A stretch of 31,825 nucleotides of DNA from an uncultured Dechloromonas sp. (GTDB lineage: Bacteria; Pseudomonadota; Gammaproteobacteria; Burkholderiales; Rhodocyclaceae). A program made the position numbers and the translations under genes. The notes under the pieces were generated by a model, which saw only the letters and a list, made by a program, of their open reading frames with translations, was not told the origin of the DNA and ran no database searches. The stretch is taken from the NCBI GenBank assembly GCA_937996725.1, contig CALKUR010000174.1, positions 1-31,825 on the forward strand. The letters run 5' to 3'. How positions within the stretch are numbered: the first letter of the stretch is position 1; every line of letters starts with the position of its first letter. Below are positions 17,037-25,150 of the stretch, piece after piece.

Positions 17037-18083
17037 ATGACTGCTCCGTCCGCAACTCAACCCCATTCCGATCCCCGTTTGGACGCCGGCACCCGGTTTG
17101 CCGCTCAAAGCCAGCTGCACCCGGGCACCCCCACTCTGGCACCCGCCTCGGCCGACGCCAGTTTTCGCCGCTATTTCCGGGCAACCTGGCCGGGAGGCGA
17201 AACGGCCATCCTGATGGATGCCCCCCCCGACAAAGAGGACGTTCGTCCTTTCGTACAGATCGCCAGCATGATGGCCGAGGCTGATCTGACGGCCCCCAAA
17301 ATTCTGGCGGCCGACGTAGAAAACGGCTACCTGCTGCTCAATGATCTGGGCAACACGGGTTACCTCAAAACGCTGCACGCCGCCGAGGCTAAAGACGCCG
17401 ATGCCCTCATGCGCGGTGCCATCAAGGCGCTGGTGCAGTGGCAGAAATCGTCTAAGCCTGATGTTCTGCCTAAGTACGACGAAGCCCTGCTTCGCCGTGA
17501 ACTTGAGCTCTTCCCGGAATGGTGTATTGGCCGCCATGCCGGTCTGGCGCTCAGCGCACAGGAACAAGGCTGGCTCAAAGGCGTGATGGACGCCCTTGTG
17601 CAATCGGCACTGGCGCAGCCCTCGGTCTTTGTCCACCGGGATTACATGCCGCGCAACATGATGCGCACCGACGACCCCGCTGTACCGGCGATTCTGGATT
17701 TCCAGGATGCCGTGTATGGCCCGATCACCTATGACGTGGTATCGCTCTTTCGCGATGCGTTCATTTCCTGGGACGAAGAACGTGAGCTGGACTGGGTGAT
17801 CCGCTATTGGGAAGAAGCCCGTAAGGCTGGCCTGCCGGTGCACGCAGACTTCGGTGACTTCTGGCGCGCCTACGAATTCATGGGGCTTCAGCGTCACCTC
17901 AAGGTGCTGGGCATTTTTTGCCGCTTGAATTATCGCGATGGCAAATCGCACTATCTGGAAGATCTACCGCGCTTCTACAATTACGCGTTCCGCACCGCCG
18001 AGCGTTATGCCGAATTGCGCCCACTGGTGCCCATTTTGGAGCGGCTATCGCCGCGCGATCTACAGATCGGCTACACCTTTTAA
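17037..18083 (+). CDS. amgK: N-acetylmuramate/N-acetylglucosamine kinase AmgK
   Basis: AmgK phosphorylates the anomeric carbon of MurNAc (and GlcNAc) in the peptidoglycan recycling route that bypasses de novo UDP-MurNAc synthesis. It has the aminoglycoside-phosphotransferase/choline-kinase fold: N-lobe with ASADASFRRYFRA, catalytic loop HRDYMPRN (200-207, with Asp202 and Asn207), and metal-binding Asp221 in ILDFQDAVYG. The next gene is murU, the partner that makes UDP-MurNAc from the product, and the pair sits divergent from lptD as in Pseudomonas and many betaproteobacteria; that context separates it from antibiotic kinases. The start is ATG 17037 (TTG 17022 is possible). An 8-C run at 17221-17228 falls at about codon 62. 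Confidence 0.92.
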   Translation: MTAPSATQPHSDPRLDAGTRFAAQSQLHPGTPTLAPASADASFRRYFRATWPGGETAILMDAPPDKEDVRPFVQIASMMAEADLTAPKILAADVENGYLLLNDLGNTGYLKTLHAAEAKDADALMRGAIKALVQWQKSSKPDVLPKYDEALLRRELELFPEWCIGRHAGLALSAQEQGWLKGVMDALVQSALAQPSVFVHRDYMPRNMMRTDDPAVPAILDFQDAVYGPITYDVVSLFRDAFISWDEERELDWVIRYWEEARKAGLPVHADFGDFWRAYEFMGLQRHLKVLGIFCRLNYRDGKSHYLEDLPRFYNYAFRTAERYAELRPLVPILERLSPRDLQIGYTF

Positions 18084-18092
18084 GGCAACACG

Positions 18093-18785
18093 ATGCGCGC
18101 AATGATCCTCGCAGCTGGCCGTGGCGAACGCATGCGTCCGCTCACGGATCATTGCCCGAAACCGCTGCTCCCGGCCGCGGATAAACCATTGATCGTCTAC
18201 CATCTGGAACATCTAGCCGCTGCGGGTTTTCGCGACATTGTCATCAATCACGCGCACCTCGGCGAACAGCTCGTTGCTGCGTTAGGCGATGGCCGCCAAT
18301 GGGATCTATCGATTACCTGGTCACCGGAACCGGTCGGCGCACTGGAAACCGCCGGCGGTATTCGCCAGGCGCTCACACATCTGGATGACGGCCACGATAA
18401 TCCGTTTCTTGTGATCAACGGCGACATCTACTGCGACTGGCCAATTCACCCACACACCTTGGCAAAAAACGACCTCGCACATCTGGTCCTGGTCGATAAT
18501 CCGCCGCAGCATCCGGCTGGCGATTTCACGCTGACCGGAGATCGGGTGCTCGACAAATCGGAGGGCGCTGCCACGCTCACCTTTGCCGGCATCGGTTTTT
18601 ATCGACCCCGTCTATTCGCCGATCTGATCGCTGGCGAACCCGCCAAACTGGCACCACTGCTCCGTGCCGCCATGGCTCAAGGCCAGGTCAGTGGTGAGCA
18701 CCATTCAGGCCGTTGGGAAGACGTTGGCACCCCAGAACGCCTGGCCATGCTGGATGCCGAGCTCCGGGCAAACGCAAAACACTAA
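18093..18785 (+). CDS. murU: N-acetylmuramate alpha-1-phosphate uridylyltransferase MurU
   Basis: MurU joins MurNAc-1-phosphate to UTP, giving UDP-MurNAc and completing the AmgK/MurU recycling bypass that confers intrinsic tolerance to fosfomycin in species that have it. The 230-residue protein is a compact sugar-nucleotidyltransferase: nucleotide-binding loop LAAGRGERMRPLT (6-18), the Lys of PKPLL (22-26), the ALETAGGI block (83-90) and metal-binding Asp111 in VINGDIYCDW. It lacks the C-terminal left-handed helix domain of GlmU/GlmM-type enzymes, as MurU does. It starts 9 bases after amgK and is almost certainly in the same transcript. A glucose-1-phosphate thymidylyltransferase role is possible by fold alone but is unlikely given the neighbour. 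Confidence 0.92.
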   Translation: MRAMILAAGRGERMRPLTDHCPKPLLPAADKPLIVYHLEHLAAAGFRDIVINHAHLGEQLVAALGDGRQWDLSITWSPEPVGALETAGGIRQALTHLDDGHDNPFLVINGDIYCDWPIHPHTLAKNDLAHLVLVDNPPQHPAGDFTLTGDRVLDKSEGAATLTFAGIGFYRPRLFADLIAGEPAKLAPLLRAAMAQGQVSGEHHSGRWEDVGTPERLAMLDAELRANAKH

Positions 18786-18810
18786 GCCACACCCGGCGTA
18801 TGATCACGTG

Positions 18811-20169
18811 ATGCAACGCAATCTGCCACCCCCCCTTGCGACTCTCGCGCCGACCGCTTTCGACCCGACCCCTTTTGTCCATCGTCGTGCGGCCTTGTTA
18901 CGCCAGATGCACAAACAGGGACGCGGCGTGGCCATTATTCCGACCAGCAGCGAAACGCTCCGCAACCGCGACACGCATCACCCTTTCCGTTTCGACAGCA
19001 ATTTCTGGTACCTGACCGGTTTTGAAGAACCCGATGCCGTACTGGTGTTACTAATTTCCGACACGCCGCAAAGCCTGCTGTTCTGTCGTGAGAAAAATAT
19101 CGAACGAGAACTGTGGGAAGGTTTTCGATTCGGCCCCGAGGCCGCCCGTGAGCAGTTCGCTTTTGATGGGGCTTTTCCGCTGGAGTCGCTTGACGACATC
19201 GTTAGCGAGCACCTGATCGGCGCACGCACGCTCTGGCATAGCCTGGGCGCTAATCCCGAGTGGGATAGCCGCATTGGCCGCTGGCTCGATCACGCCCGCA
19301 GCCAGGCACGCGCTGGCAAGCAACCACCCACGATGGTTGCCGATTGGCGCGCACTGGTCGAGCCCATGCGACGCCACAAAGACGCGGGCGAACTCTTACA
19401 GATGCAACGCGCGGCGGACATTGCCGCCAATGCCCATGGCCGAGCCATGCGCGCCTGCCACCCCGGCAGTTATGAATATCAACTAGATGCCGAACTGCAG
19501 TACGCTTTTCTGCAAGCTGGCGGCCATCCACCGTCGTACCCATCGATCATTGCCGGCGGTGCCAACGCCTGTGTATTGCACTACACCGCCAACAACCAAC
19601 CGCTGCGCGATGGCGATTTGGTACTGATTGATGCGGGTTGTGAAGTCAGCGGCTACGCCTCCGACATTACGCGCACTTTCCCGGTGAATGGTCGCTTCAG
19701 CGCCGCGCAACGCGATGTCTACGAAATTACCCTCGCAGCGCAGATCGCCGCCATTGAAGCCGCGAAACCCGGTGTCGCGTTCCATGCGCCGCATGATGCT
19801 GCGTTACGCGTGCTCACACAAGGCATGATTGATCTTGGCCTTTGTCGCGGCACCGTCGACAGCGTGATCGAGTCCGGTGATTTTCGTCGCTACTACATGC
19901 ACCGCACGAGCCACTGGCTGGGCCTGGATGTGCATGATGCCGGCCCGTATCACGAAGACGACGAGTGGGTCCATCTGCAAGCCGGTATGACGCTGACGAT
20001 TGAGCCAGGTTTCTACATCCGTGCTGCGGATGACATCCCCACGGCCTTCCACAACATCGGTATCCGCATCGAAGACGATATCGTCATCACCGAATCGGGC
20101 TGCCGTGTCATGACGGATGCCGCACCCAAAACAATCCATGCCATCGAGCAATGGATGGCTAACGCTTGA
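18811..20169 (+). CDS. pepP: Xaa-Pro aminopeptidase P
   Basis: PepP removes the N-terminal residue from peptides whose second residue is proline. The 452-residue protein has an N-terminal aminopeptidase-P domain (about 18-160) and a C-terminal pita-bread metallopeptidase domain. All five dimetal ligands are present: Asp274 and Asp285 (LIDAGCEVSGYASDITRTF), His368 (TSHWLGLDVHD), Glu398 (TIEPGFYI) and Glu421 (IRIEDDIVIT), plus His257. These are offset by a steady 14-15 from the E. coli enzyme. The frame is open back into murU, but the family N-terminus fits ATG 18811 (GTG 18808 is an alternative). A run of seven C at 18829-18835 lies within codons 6-9. The TGA overlaps the next ATG by one base. 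Confidence 0.96.
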   Translation: MQRNLPPPLATLAPTAFDPTPFVHRRAALLRQMHKQGRGVAIIPTSSETLRNRDTHHPFRFDSNFWYLTGFEEPDAVLVLLISDTPQSLLFCREKNIERELWEGFRFGPEAAREQFAFDGAFPLESLDDIVSEHLIGARTLWHSLGANPEWDSRIGRWLDHARSQARAGKQPPTMVADWRALVEPMRRHKDAGELLQMQRAADIAANAHGRAMRACHPGSYEYQLDAELQYAFLQAGGHPPSYPSIIAGGANACVLHYTANNQPLRDGDLVLIDAGCEVSGYASDITRTFPVNGRFSAAQRDVYEITLAAQIAAIEAAKPGVAFHAPHDAALRVLTQGMIDLGLCRGTVDSVIESGDFRRYYMHRTSHWLGLDVHDAGPYHEDDEWVHLQAGMTLTIEPGFYIRAADDIPTAFHNIGIRIEDDIVITESGCRVMTDAAPKTIHAIEQWMANA

Positions 20170-21392
20170 TGCTGACCCAGCGCGAGTTCGATATCGTCAT
20201 TCTGGGTGCCGGTCCGGTGGGGACCACCCTCGCGCTCTTAATGGCCGGGGCAAAGCATCGTGTGCTGCTGGTCGAGCAGCGCGCCTTTGCCGCCGGACTC
20301 AAAGACCCCCGTGCCTTAGCGCTGTCTGAAGGTGCCCGCCAATTACTCAGTCCGCAAGGGGCCTGGCCTAAGTCCAGCGGCATTGGCGATGGCCGCTGCA
20401 CGCCGATTGAGACGATTCATATTTCACAGGCCGGCGGCTTCGGCCGCACGCTGATTGATCGGCACGACTACCGGATTCCGGCGCTAGGTTATGTCGTGCG
20501 CTACGGCGCACTAATCGACGGGCTGCACCAAGCACTCAGCAAGGCTATGCAACGCTATTCCGAGCAACTGGTCTGTCTTGAAAACACGGCTGCGCGCGTG
20601 ATTGATGCGCCTGGCTCCAGCAATCACGACACCGATTTCTGGCGCGATGTCGAACTAGCGGGTGACGGCAAAACCATCACGGTGCGCACCCGCCTAATCG
20701 TCCATGCCGAAGGGACGCCGCCGGATAACAGCCAAGGGGTGATCGCCCGCGGTTATGGCCAACGTGCCATTATTTTTGAAGCCGGATTAGCCCAAAGCCA
20801 CAACCAACGGGCCTGGGAACGCTTTACACCGCAAGGCCCCCTGGCCTTGCTGCCGGTTGATGGTGTGGGCGGCAAACGGGTTTCCGTCGTCTACACCGTC
20901 CCCGAGCAAGCCGCTGAGCAATTGCTAGCGCTGAACGACACCGCAATTTTGCAACGGATCCAGCAAGCCATTGGTCCACAAGCCACCTTTACCGATATCG
21001 GCCCGCGCGCCAGCTTTCCCCTCAAGCTGCGCGTACGGCAACCGGCGGTTGATCAGCGAGAGCTGTGGATTGGCAATGCAGCACAAACGCTACACCCGGT
21101 CTCCGGCCAGGGGTTCAATCTGGGCTTGCGAGACGCCGCCATCCTGGCCCAGTCGCTGCGCCAGACGCTGGATCCGGGCAGCGCGCCTGTGTTGAATCGC
21201 TATGCTCGCTCACGTCAGGTGGACCGCTGGGGTGCCGCCGGTTTTACAGACGGGATTGTCCGGACTTTCTCGACGCCGTTTCCGGCATTGAACGCCGTTC
21301 GAGGCATTGCCCTCAGCGCACTGGATCTTATTAGCCCGCTACGCCATTTTGTGGCCCGCCGCATGATCTGGGGTTCCCGCGCCTGGCCCTGA
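20169..21392 (+). CDS. ubiH: UbiH/COQ6-family FAD-dependent hydroxylase (ubiquinone biosynthesis)
   Basis: Enzymes of this family add hydroxyl groups to the ring of the ubiquinone precursor at the inner membrane. The 407 residues contain the Rossmann FAD motif ILGAGPVG (11-18), the DPRALALSEGARQLL block typical of UbiH (47-61), a HAEG version of the NADPH/FAD DG motif (179-182), and the second FAD motif GNAAQTLHPVSGQGFNLG (302-319). Its position directly after pepP is the usual place for ubiH in proteobacteria. Which ring carbon it hydroxylates (UbiH, UbiF or a broader enzyme) cannot be told from sequence alone. The ATG at 20169 shares its first base with the pepP TGA (TGATG); TTG 20166 is also in frame. 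The gene ends 120 bases before dusB. Confidence 0.85.
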   Translation: MLTQREFDIVILGAGPVGTTLALLMAGAKHRVLLVEQRAFAAGLKDPRALALSEGARQLLSPQGAWPKSSGIGDGRCTPIETIHISQAGGFGRTLIDRHDYRIPALGYVVRYGALIDGLHQALSKAMQRYSEQLVCLENTAARVIDAPGSSNHDTDFWRDVELAGDGKTITVRTRLIVHAEGTPPDNSQGVIARGYGQRAIIFEAGLAQSHNQRAWERFTPQGPLALLPVDGVGGKRVSVVYTVPEQAAEQLLALNDTAILQRIQQAIGPQATFTDIGPRASFPLKLRVRQPAVDQRELWIGNAAQTLHPVSGQGFNLGLRDAAILAQSLRQTLDPGSAPVLNRYARSRQVDRWGAAGFTDGIVRTFSTPFPALNAVRGIALSALDLISPLRHFVARRMIWGSRAWP

Positions 21393-21473
21393 TCTCATAG
21401 GCACACCTGCCGAAACCGCGCCCATTCAAGCCATGCGCGGCCCTGACTAAAAATTAGGCAAAAAAGCGATTTT

Positions 21474-21490
21474 CCCTTTATAATCTAGGG
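21474..21490 (+). promoter_or_regulatory. Promoter -10 region of the dusB-fis-purH run
   Basis: TATAAT (21479-21484) is a perfect -10 box lying between CCC and GGG arms, 29 bases before the dusB ATG. No convincing -35 box is visible. The 120-base gap upstream also has CCGCGC / GCGCGG (21416-21421 and 21435-21440), a possible weak hairpin with no T run. Confidence 0.65.
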
Positions 21491-21512
21491 CTTTCCTTTC
21501 TGCCGCCACGTC

Positions 21513-22553
21513 ATGGAATTTGTCGGTTTCAATCTCCGGAACAATCTGTTCGTTGCCCCCATGGCGGGTGTGACGGATCGCCCGTTTCGCCAGCTTTGCA
21601 AAAAGCTGGGCGCGGGTCTGGCCGTTTCGGAAATGGTGACTTCGAATTCTCTGCTCTACGGCAGCGCAAAAACCCAGCGGCGCGCCAATCACGATGGCGA
21701 AGTTTCGCCGATCTCCGTACAGATCGCTGGCGCCGATCCGGCCATGATGGCCGAGGCCGCCAAGCACAATGCCGACCGCGGCGCGCAGATCATCGACATC
21801 AACATGGGCTGCCCGGCCAAAAAGGTCTGCAATGTGATGGCCGGCTCGGCACTGCTGCAACACGAAACGCTGGTCGCAAAAATCCTCACGGCCGTTGTCA
21901 ATGCGGTGCCGGACACGCCGGTCACACTGAAAATTCGTACCGGCTGGAACATTGAAAACAAAAACGCGCCGAGCATTCTGCGCATCGCCGAAGAAAGCGG
22001 TATCCGGGCTTTGGCCATCCATGGCCGTACGCGCTGCCAGCAATATCGCGGCGAAGCCGAATTCGACACCGTTGCTGCCGTGAAAGCGGCCGCCCGGATC
22101 CCGGTGATTGCCAATGGCGACATTTCGACACCGGAAAAAGCTAAAGCCGTGCTGGAAAAAACGGGTGCCGACGGCGTGATGATTGGTCGTGCTGCCCAGG
22201 GACGCCCGTGGATCTTCCGCGAAATCGAACATTACCTCGCGACGGGTGAGAAGCTACCGCCACCCGCCGTCTCTGAAATTCAGGCCATCCTGCTGGAACA
22301 CCTGGAAGATCTGTATGGCTTTTACGGCACAGAGACCGGTGTGCGCGTCGCCCGGAAACATATCTCTTGGTACACGAAGGGCCTAAGTGGTTCGGCGGCC
22401 TTCCGCCATCAGATGAATCGCCTCGATAGCGTTACCGAGCAGCGCGCCGTGGTGGACGAATTTTTCCGTGCCCTGGCGCAACGCCATGCGCACCTGGTTT
22501 ACGACAGTTCGGGCGACCACTTGCCTGTCGATGCCGAGGAGCTTGCCGCATGA
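21513..22553 (+). CDS. dusB: tRNA-dihydrouridine synthase B
   Basis: DusB is an FMN enzyme that reduces uridine to dihydrouridine in the tRNA D-loop (position 17 in E. coli). The 346-residue protein is a TIM barrel followed by a helical tRNA-binding domain. Signatures seen are APMAGVTDRPFR (15-26), SEMVTS (39-44), the catalytic Cys100 in DINMGCPAKKVC (95-106), the phosphate-binding NGDIST block, and GADGVMIGRAAQGRPW. Cys100 is at the same position as in E. coli DusB. The stop overlaps the fis start by 4 bases, the conserved dusB-fis pairing in which dusB translation feeds fis. Confidence 0.97.
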   Translation: MEFVGFNLRNNLFVAPMAGVTDRPFRQLCKKLGAGLAVSEMVTSNSLLYGSAKTQRRANHDGEVSPISVQIAGADPAMMAEAAKHNADRGAQIIDINMGCPAKKVCNVMAGSALLQHETLVAKILTAVVNAVPDTPVTLKIRTGWNIENKNAPSILRIAEESGIRALAIHGRTRCQQYRGEAEFDTVAAVKAAARIPVIANGDISTPEKAKAVLEKTGADGVMIGRAAQGRPWIFREIEHYLATGEKLPPPAVSEIQAILLEHLEDLYGFYGTETGVRVARKHISWYTKGLSGSAAFRHQMNRLDSVTEQRAVVDEFFRALAQRHAHLVYDSSGDHLPVDAEELAA

Positions 22554-22792
22554 GCACCCAACCACCGTCGCCTTTGGCACAAGCCGTGACCACGGCACTG
22601 GAAAAATATTTCACCGAACTCAATGGCGAAGCTGCCAGCAACGTCTACGACATGGTGATTAGCTGTGTCGAAAAACCGCTGCTACAGGTGGTGATGGCAC
22701 AAGCCGGCAACAACCAGACCACAGCGGCGCAGATCCTTGGCATCAACCGCAACACGCTGCGCAAAAAGCTCGGCGATCACGGATTGCTGTAA
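22550..22792 (+). CDS. fis: Nucleoid-associated DNA-binding protein Fis
   Basis: Fis bends DNA, organises the nucleoid and activates stable-RNA promoters during fast growth. The product has 80 residues, shorter than the 98 of E. coli because the N-terminal beta-hairpin arm is reduced, as in betaproteobacterial Fis. The C-terminal helix-turn-helix is clear: TTAAQILGINRNTLRKKL (57-74). The central helices that form the dimer precede it (VYDMVISCVEKPLLQVVM). The ATGA overlap with dusB supports the start and translational coupling. The next gene, purH, begins 43 bases later with no obvious promoter in the gap. Confidence 0.96.
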   Translation: MSTQPPSPLAQAVTTALEKYFTELNGEAASNVYDMVISCVEKPLLQVVMAQAGNNQTTAAQILGINRNTLRKKLGDHGLL

Positions 22793-22835
22793 CCAAATAC
22801 CTTTTTACTTTCAATCTCTCCCTCGCTGATCCATC

Positions 22836-24440
22836 ATGAAAATCCGTCAGGCCCTGCTCTCCGTTTCCGATAAAACCGGCGTTCTCGAATTCGCCAAGGC
22901 ACTCGATGCACAAGGTGTCGCCCTGCTATCGACGGGGGGTACGGCCAAGCTGCTGCGCGATGCCGGCCTTAAGGTCACGGAAATCGGCGACTACACGGGT
23001 TTTCCGGAAATGCTGGATGGCCGCGTGAAAACGCTGCATCCGAAAGTCCATGGCGGCATCCTCGCCCGCCGCGATCTGCCAGCGCATATGGCGACCATTG
23101 CGCAACACGACATCCCGACGATTGATCTGGTCTGCGTGAATCTGTATCCGTTCCGCGAGACGGTGGCCAAAGCCGGTGTCACGCTGGAAGACGCCATCGA
23201 GAACATCGATATCGGCGGCCCAGCCATGGTGCGTTCGTCCGCCAAGAACTACAACGGCGTGGCCATCGTCACGGACCCTATCGATTACGCCGGTCTGATC
23301 GACGAAATGAAAGCCAACGGCGGCGCGCTATCACTAACCACCCGCTTTGGCCTGGCCAAGAAGGCCTTTACACATACCGCCCGTTACGACTCGGCGATTG
23401 CCAACTGGCTGACGGGTCTGGACACCGGTGCCGAAGACAAACCGGCCGACGCCGCGCCAACGCCGTCAATTTTCCCGAGCCATCTGCAACTGGCCTTCGA
23501 CCGCGCCGAAACCCTGCGTTATGGCGAGAACCCGCTACAACAGGCCGCCTTCTACCGCGATAGCACGCCAACGGCTGGCGCGATTGCCAACTACACGCAA
23601 CACGGCGGCAAAGAACTCTCCTACAACAACATCGCCGATGCCGATGCGGCCTGGGAGTGCGTCAAGACCTTCCGTGAACCTGCTTGTGTCATCGTCAAGC
23701 ATGCCAACCCCTGCGGCGTGGCCGTAGATGGCAACTTGCTCAAGGCCTATGAGAAAGCCTTCCAGACTGATCCGACCTCGGCCTTCGGCGGCATCATCGC
23801 CTTCAACGGTACCGTGGATGTCGACGTCATTGAAGCCATGAATGCGCGCAAGCACTTCGTCGAAGTCTTGATCGCGCCGGCCTTCACCCCCGCTGCCATG
23901 GCGCTCCTACAGGCCAAAGCCAATCTGCGCGTGCTGACCGTGCCGCTACCGGAAGGTCATACCCCGGTGTATCACGCACTGGAACTCAAGCGCGTCGGCG
24001 GCGGTCTGCTGGTCCAGACGCCGGATTCGTTCAATGTCCAGCCGGAAAATCTCAAGGTCGTGACCAAGGTTCAGCCGACCCCATCGCAAATCGCCGATCT
24101 GCTCTTTGCTTATCGCGTTGCAAAATTCGTCAAATCAAATGCTATAGTCTTCTGCGGCAACGGTATGACGCTCGGCGTCGGCGCCGGCCAGATGTCTCGC
24201 GTCGACTCCACCCGGATCGCCGCGATCAAGGCAGCGAACGCCAACCTGTCTCTCACGGGCAGCGTGGTGGCTTCGGATGCGTTCTTCCCCTTCCGTGACG
24301 GCGTTGACGTGCTTGCTGCCGCAGGTGCCAAAGCTGTTATTCAACCGGGCGGCTCCATGCGTGACGAAGAGGTCATCGCTGCCGCCGACGAACATGGCCT
24401 GGCCATGGTTGTCACCGGTGCCCGCCATTTCCGCCACTAA
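22836..24440 (+). CDS. purH: Bifunctional AICAR formyltransferase / IMP cyclohydrolase
   Basis: PurH carries out the last two steps of IMP synthesis: formyl transfer to AICAR from 10-formyl-THF, then ring closure. The 534-residue protein has the IMP cyclohydrolase (MGS-like) domain at about 1-195, with LLSVSDKTG (7-15), STGGTAKLL (32-40) and DGRVKTLHPKVHGGILARRD (61-80). The formyltransferase domain runs from about 200 to 534, with the catalytic Lys288-His289 in KHANPCGVA (288-296) and the KFVKSNAIVF block near 430. Length is typical. Its TAA overlaps the ATG of pagP by one base. An AT-rich stretch at 24118-24148 inside the gene resembles a promoter. Confidence 0.98.
   Translation: MKIRQALLSVSDKTGVLEFAKALDAQGVALLSTGGTAKLLRDAGLKVTEIGDYTGFPEMLDGRVKTLHPKVHGGILARRDLPAHMATIAQHDIPTIDLVCVNLYPFRETVAKAGVTLEDAIENIDIGGPAMVRSSAKNYNGVAIVTDPIDYAGLIDEMKANGGALSLTTRFGLAKKAFTHTARYDSAIANWLTGLDTGAEDKPADAAPTPSIFPSHLQLAFDRAETLRYGENPLQQAAFYRDSTPTAGAIANYTQHGGKELSYNNIADADAAWECVKTFREPACVIVKHANPCGVAVDGNLLKAYEKAFQTDPTSAFGGIIAFNGTVDVDVIEAMNARKHFVEVLIAPAFTPAAMALLQAKANLRVLTVPLPEGHTPVYHALELKRVGGGLLVQTPDSFNVQPENLKVVTKVQPTPSQIADLLFAYRVAKFVKSNAIVFCGNGMTLGVGAGQMSRVDSTRIAAIKAANANLSLTGSVVASDAFFPFRDGVDVLAAAGAKAVIQPGGSMRDEEVIAAADEHGLAMVVTGARHFRH
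24118..24148 (+). promoter_or_regulatory. Possible internal promoter in purH, upstream of pagP
   Basis: TTGCAA (24118-24123) and an extended -10, TGCTATAGT (24140-24148), are separated by 19 bases in an unusually AT-rich patch of purH, about 290 bases before pagP. The codons encode a conserved PurH block, so the match could be chance. Confidence 0.3.
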
Positions 24441-25150
24441 TGTCCGAGATATCCCCCATGTCCCGCTCAAAACTGACGTTCAACCTGCTCGCCGCCCTCC
24501 TCATCGCCAGCACACCCCTCGCGCAAGCGGCCGATGATACGTCGACCAGCAGCACACCAAGCACCGCTGATAGCGCCTCGAGCACAGCGGATAATGCCCC
24601 GACTAACGTCGTTGTCGTTGGCAACACGGACAAGGCGACCCCGGCCGCCTCCGAAAGCCAGAGCTGGTATGGCAAGGCCTGGGATACTGCCGGCAAGCAT
24701 CTATCGGACCTCTGGAACAAAGGTGACATTGAAGTCTATGTGCCGTTCTGGACCTATCACCTGCCGTTCGCCTACTCGCCATCGCAGCGCGCCGGCTATA
24801 CCGAATACCCGGCCGGCGGCGGTCTGGGTAAAGGCTGGTACAACGAGAGTGGCAACTGGGAAGGCGTCTATCTGATGGGCTTCCAGGACTCTCATGGCAA
24901 ACCCATGTACATGGGCGGCTACGGTTGGATTCCGACCTGGAACCCGATTAACGAAAAATCCAGAATCGGTGTAGGTCTCACCGCGTTCATGTTCATGCGT
25001 TCGGACATCAACTACTATGCACCGACGCCGGGTATTCTGCCGATGGGTACGATCGGTTACGGTCCCATCGACGTACAGGTCGCCTACATTCCCGGTGGCC
25101 AGGGTTACGGTAACGTCCTCTTCTGGTGGGCCAAGTACTCGTTCCGCTAA
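24440..25150 (+). CDS. pagP: PagP-like lipid A palmitoyltransferase
   Basis: PagP is an outer-membrane eight-strand barrel enzyme that moves a palmitate chain from a phospholipid to lipid A, lowering permeability and altering immune recognition. The 236-residue product has a signal peptide (about 10-30), an Ala/Ser/Thr-rich spacer (about 32-72) and the PagP barrel. The catalytic triad of E. coli PagP (His33, Asp76, Ser77) has clear counterparts: His107 in WTYHLPFAY, and Asp150-Ser151 in LMGFQDSHGKP. Other shared blocks are YNESGNWEGVY, GGYGWIPTWNP and the closing IGYGPIDVQVAYIPG and GNVLFWW, with an aromatic C-terminus. The ATG overlaps the purH TAA as TAATG; ATG 24458 would leave a cleaner 24-residue signal peptide. 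The place between purH and purD is odd for this function. Confidence 0.9.
   Translation: MSEISPMSRSKLTFNLLAALLIASTPLAQAADDTSTSSTPSTADSASSTADNAPTNVVVVGNTDKATPAASESQSWYGKAWDTAGKHLSDLWNKGDIEVYVPFWTYHLPFAYSPSQRAGYTEYPAGGGLGKGWYNESGNWEGVYLMGFQDSHGKPMYMGGYGWIPTWNPINEKSRIGVGLTAFMFMRSDINYYAPTPGILPMGTIGYGPIDVQVAYIPGGQGYGNVLFWWAKYSFR

Noticed and set aside
17010..17951. Long minus-strand open frame (313 codons) opposite amgK
   Set aside because: It is the antisense shadow of a well-supported kinase gene, with no recognisable domain, an implausible residue mix and no ribosome binding site.
17037..18083. amgK as an acquired aminoglycoside-resistance kinase
   Set aside because: The fold is shared, but immediate linkage to murU and the lptD-divergent position identify the murein-sugar kinase.
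18664..18810. Upstream extension of the pepP frame into murU
   Set aside because: The extra 49 residues overlap murU coding sequence and do not look like the aminopeptidase P N-terminus; ATG 18811 gives the family length.
21447..22232. Minus-strand open frame (261 codons) opposite dusB
   Set aside because: Antisense shadow created by GC-rich codons of dusB; no motifs, and it would overlap the dusB promoter.
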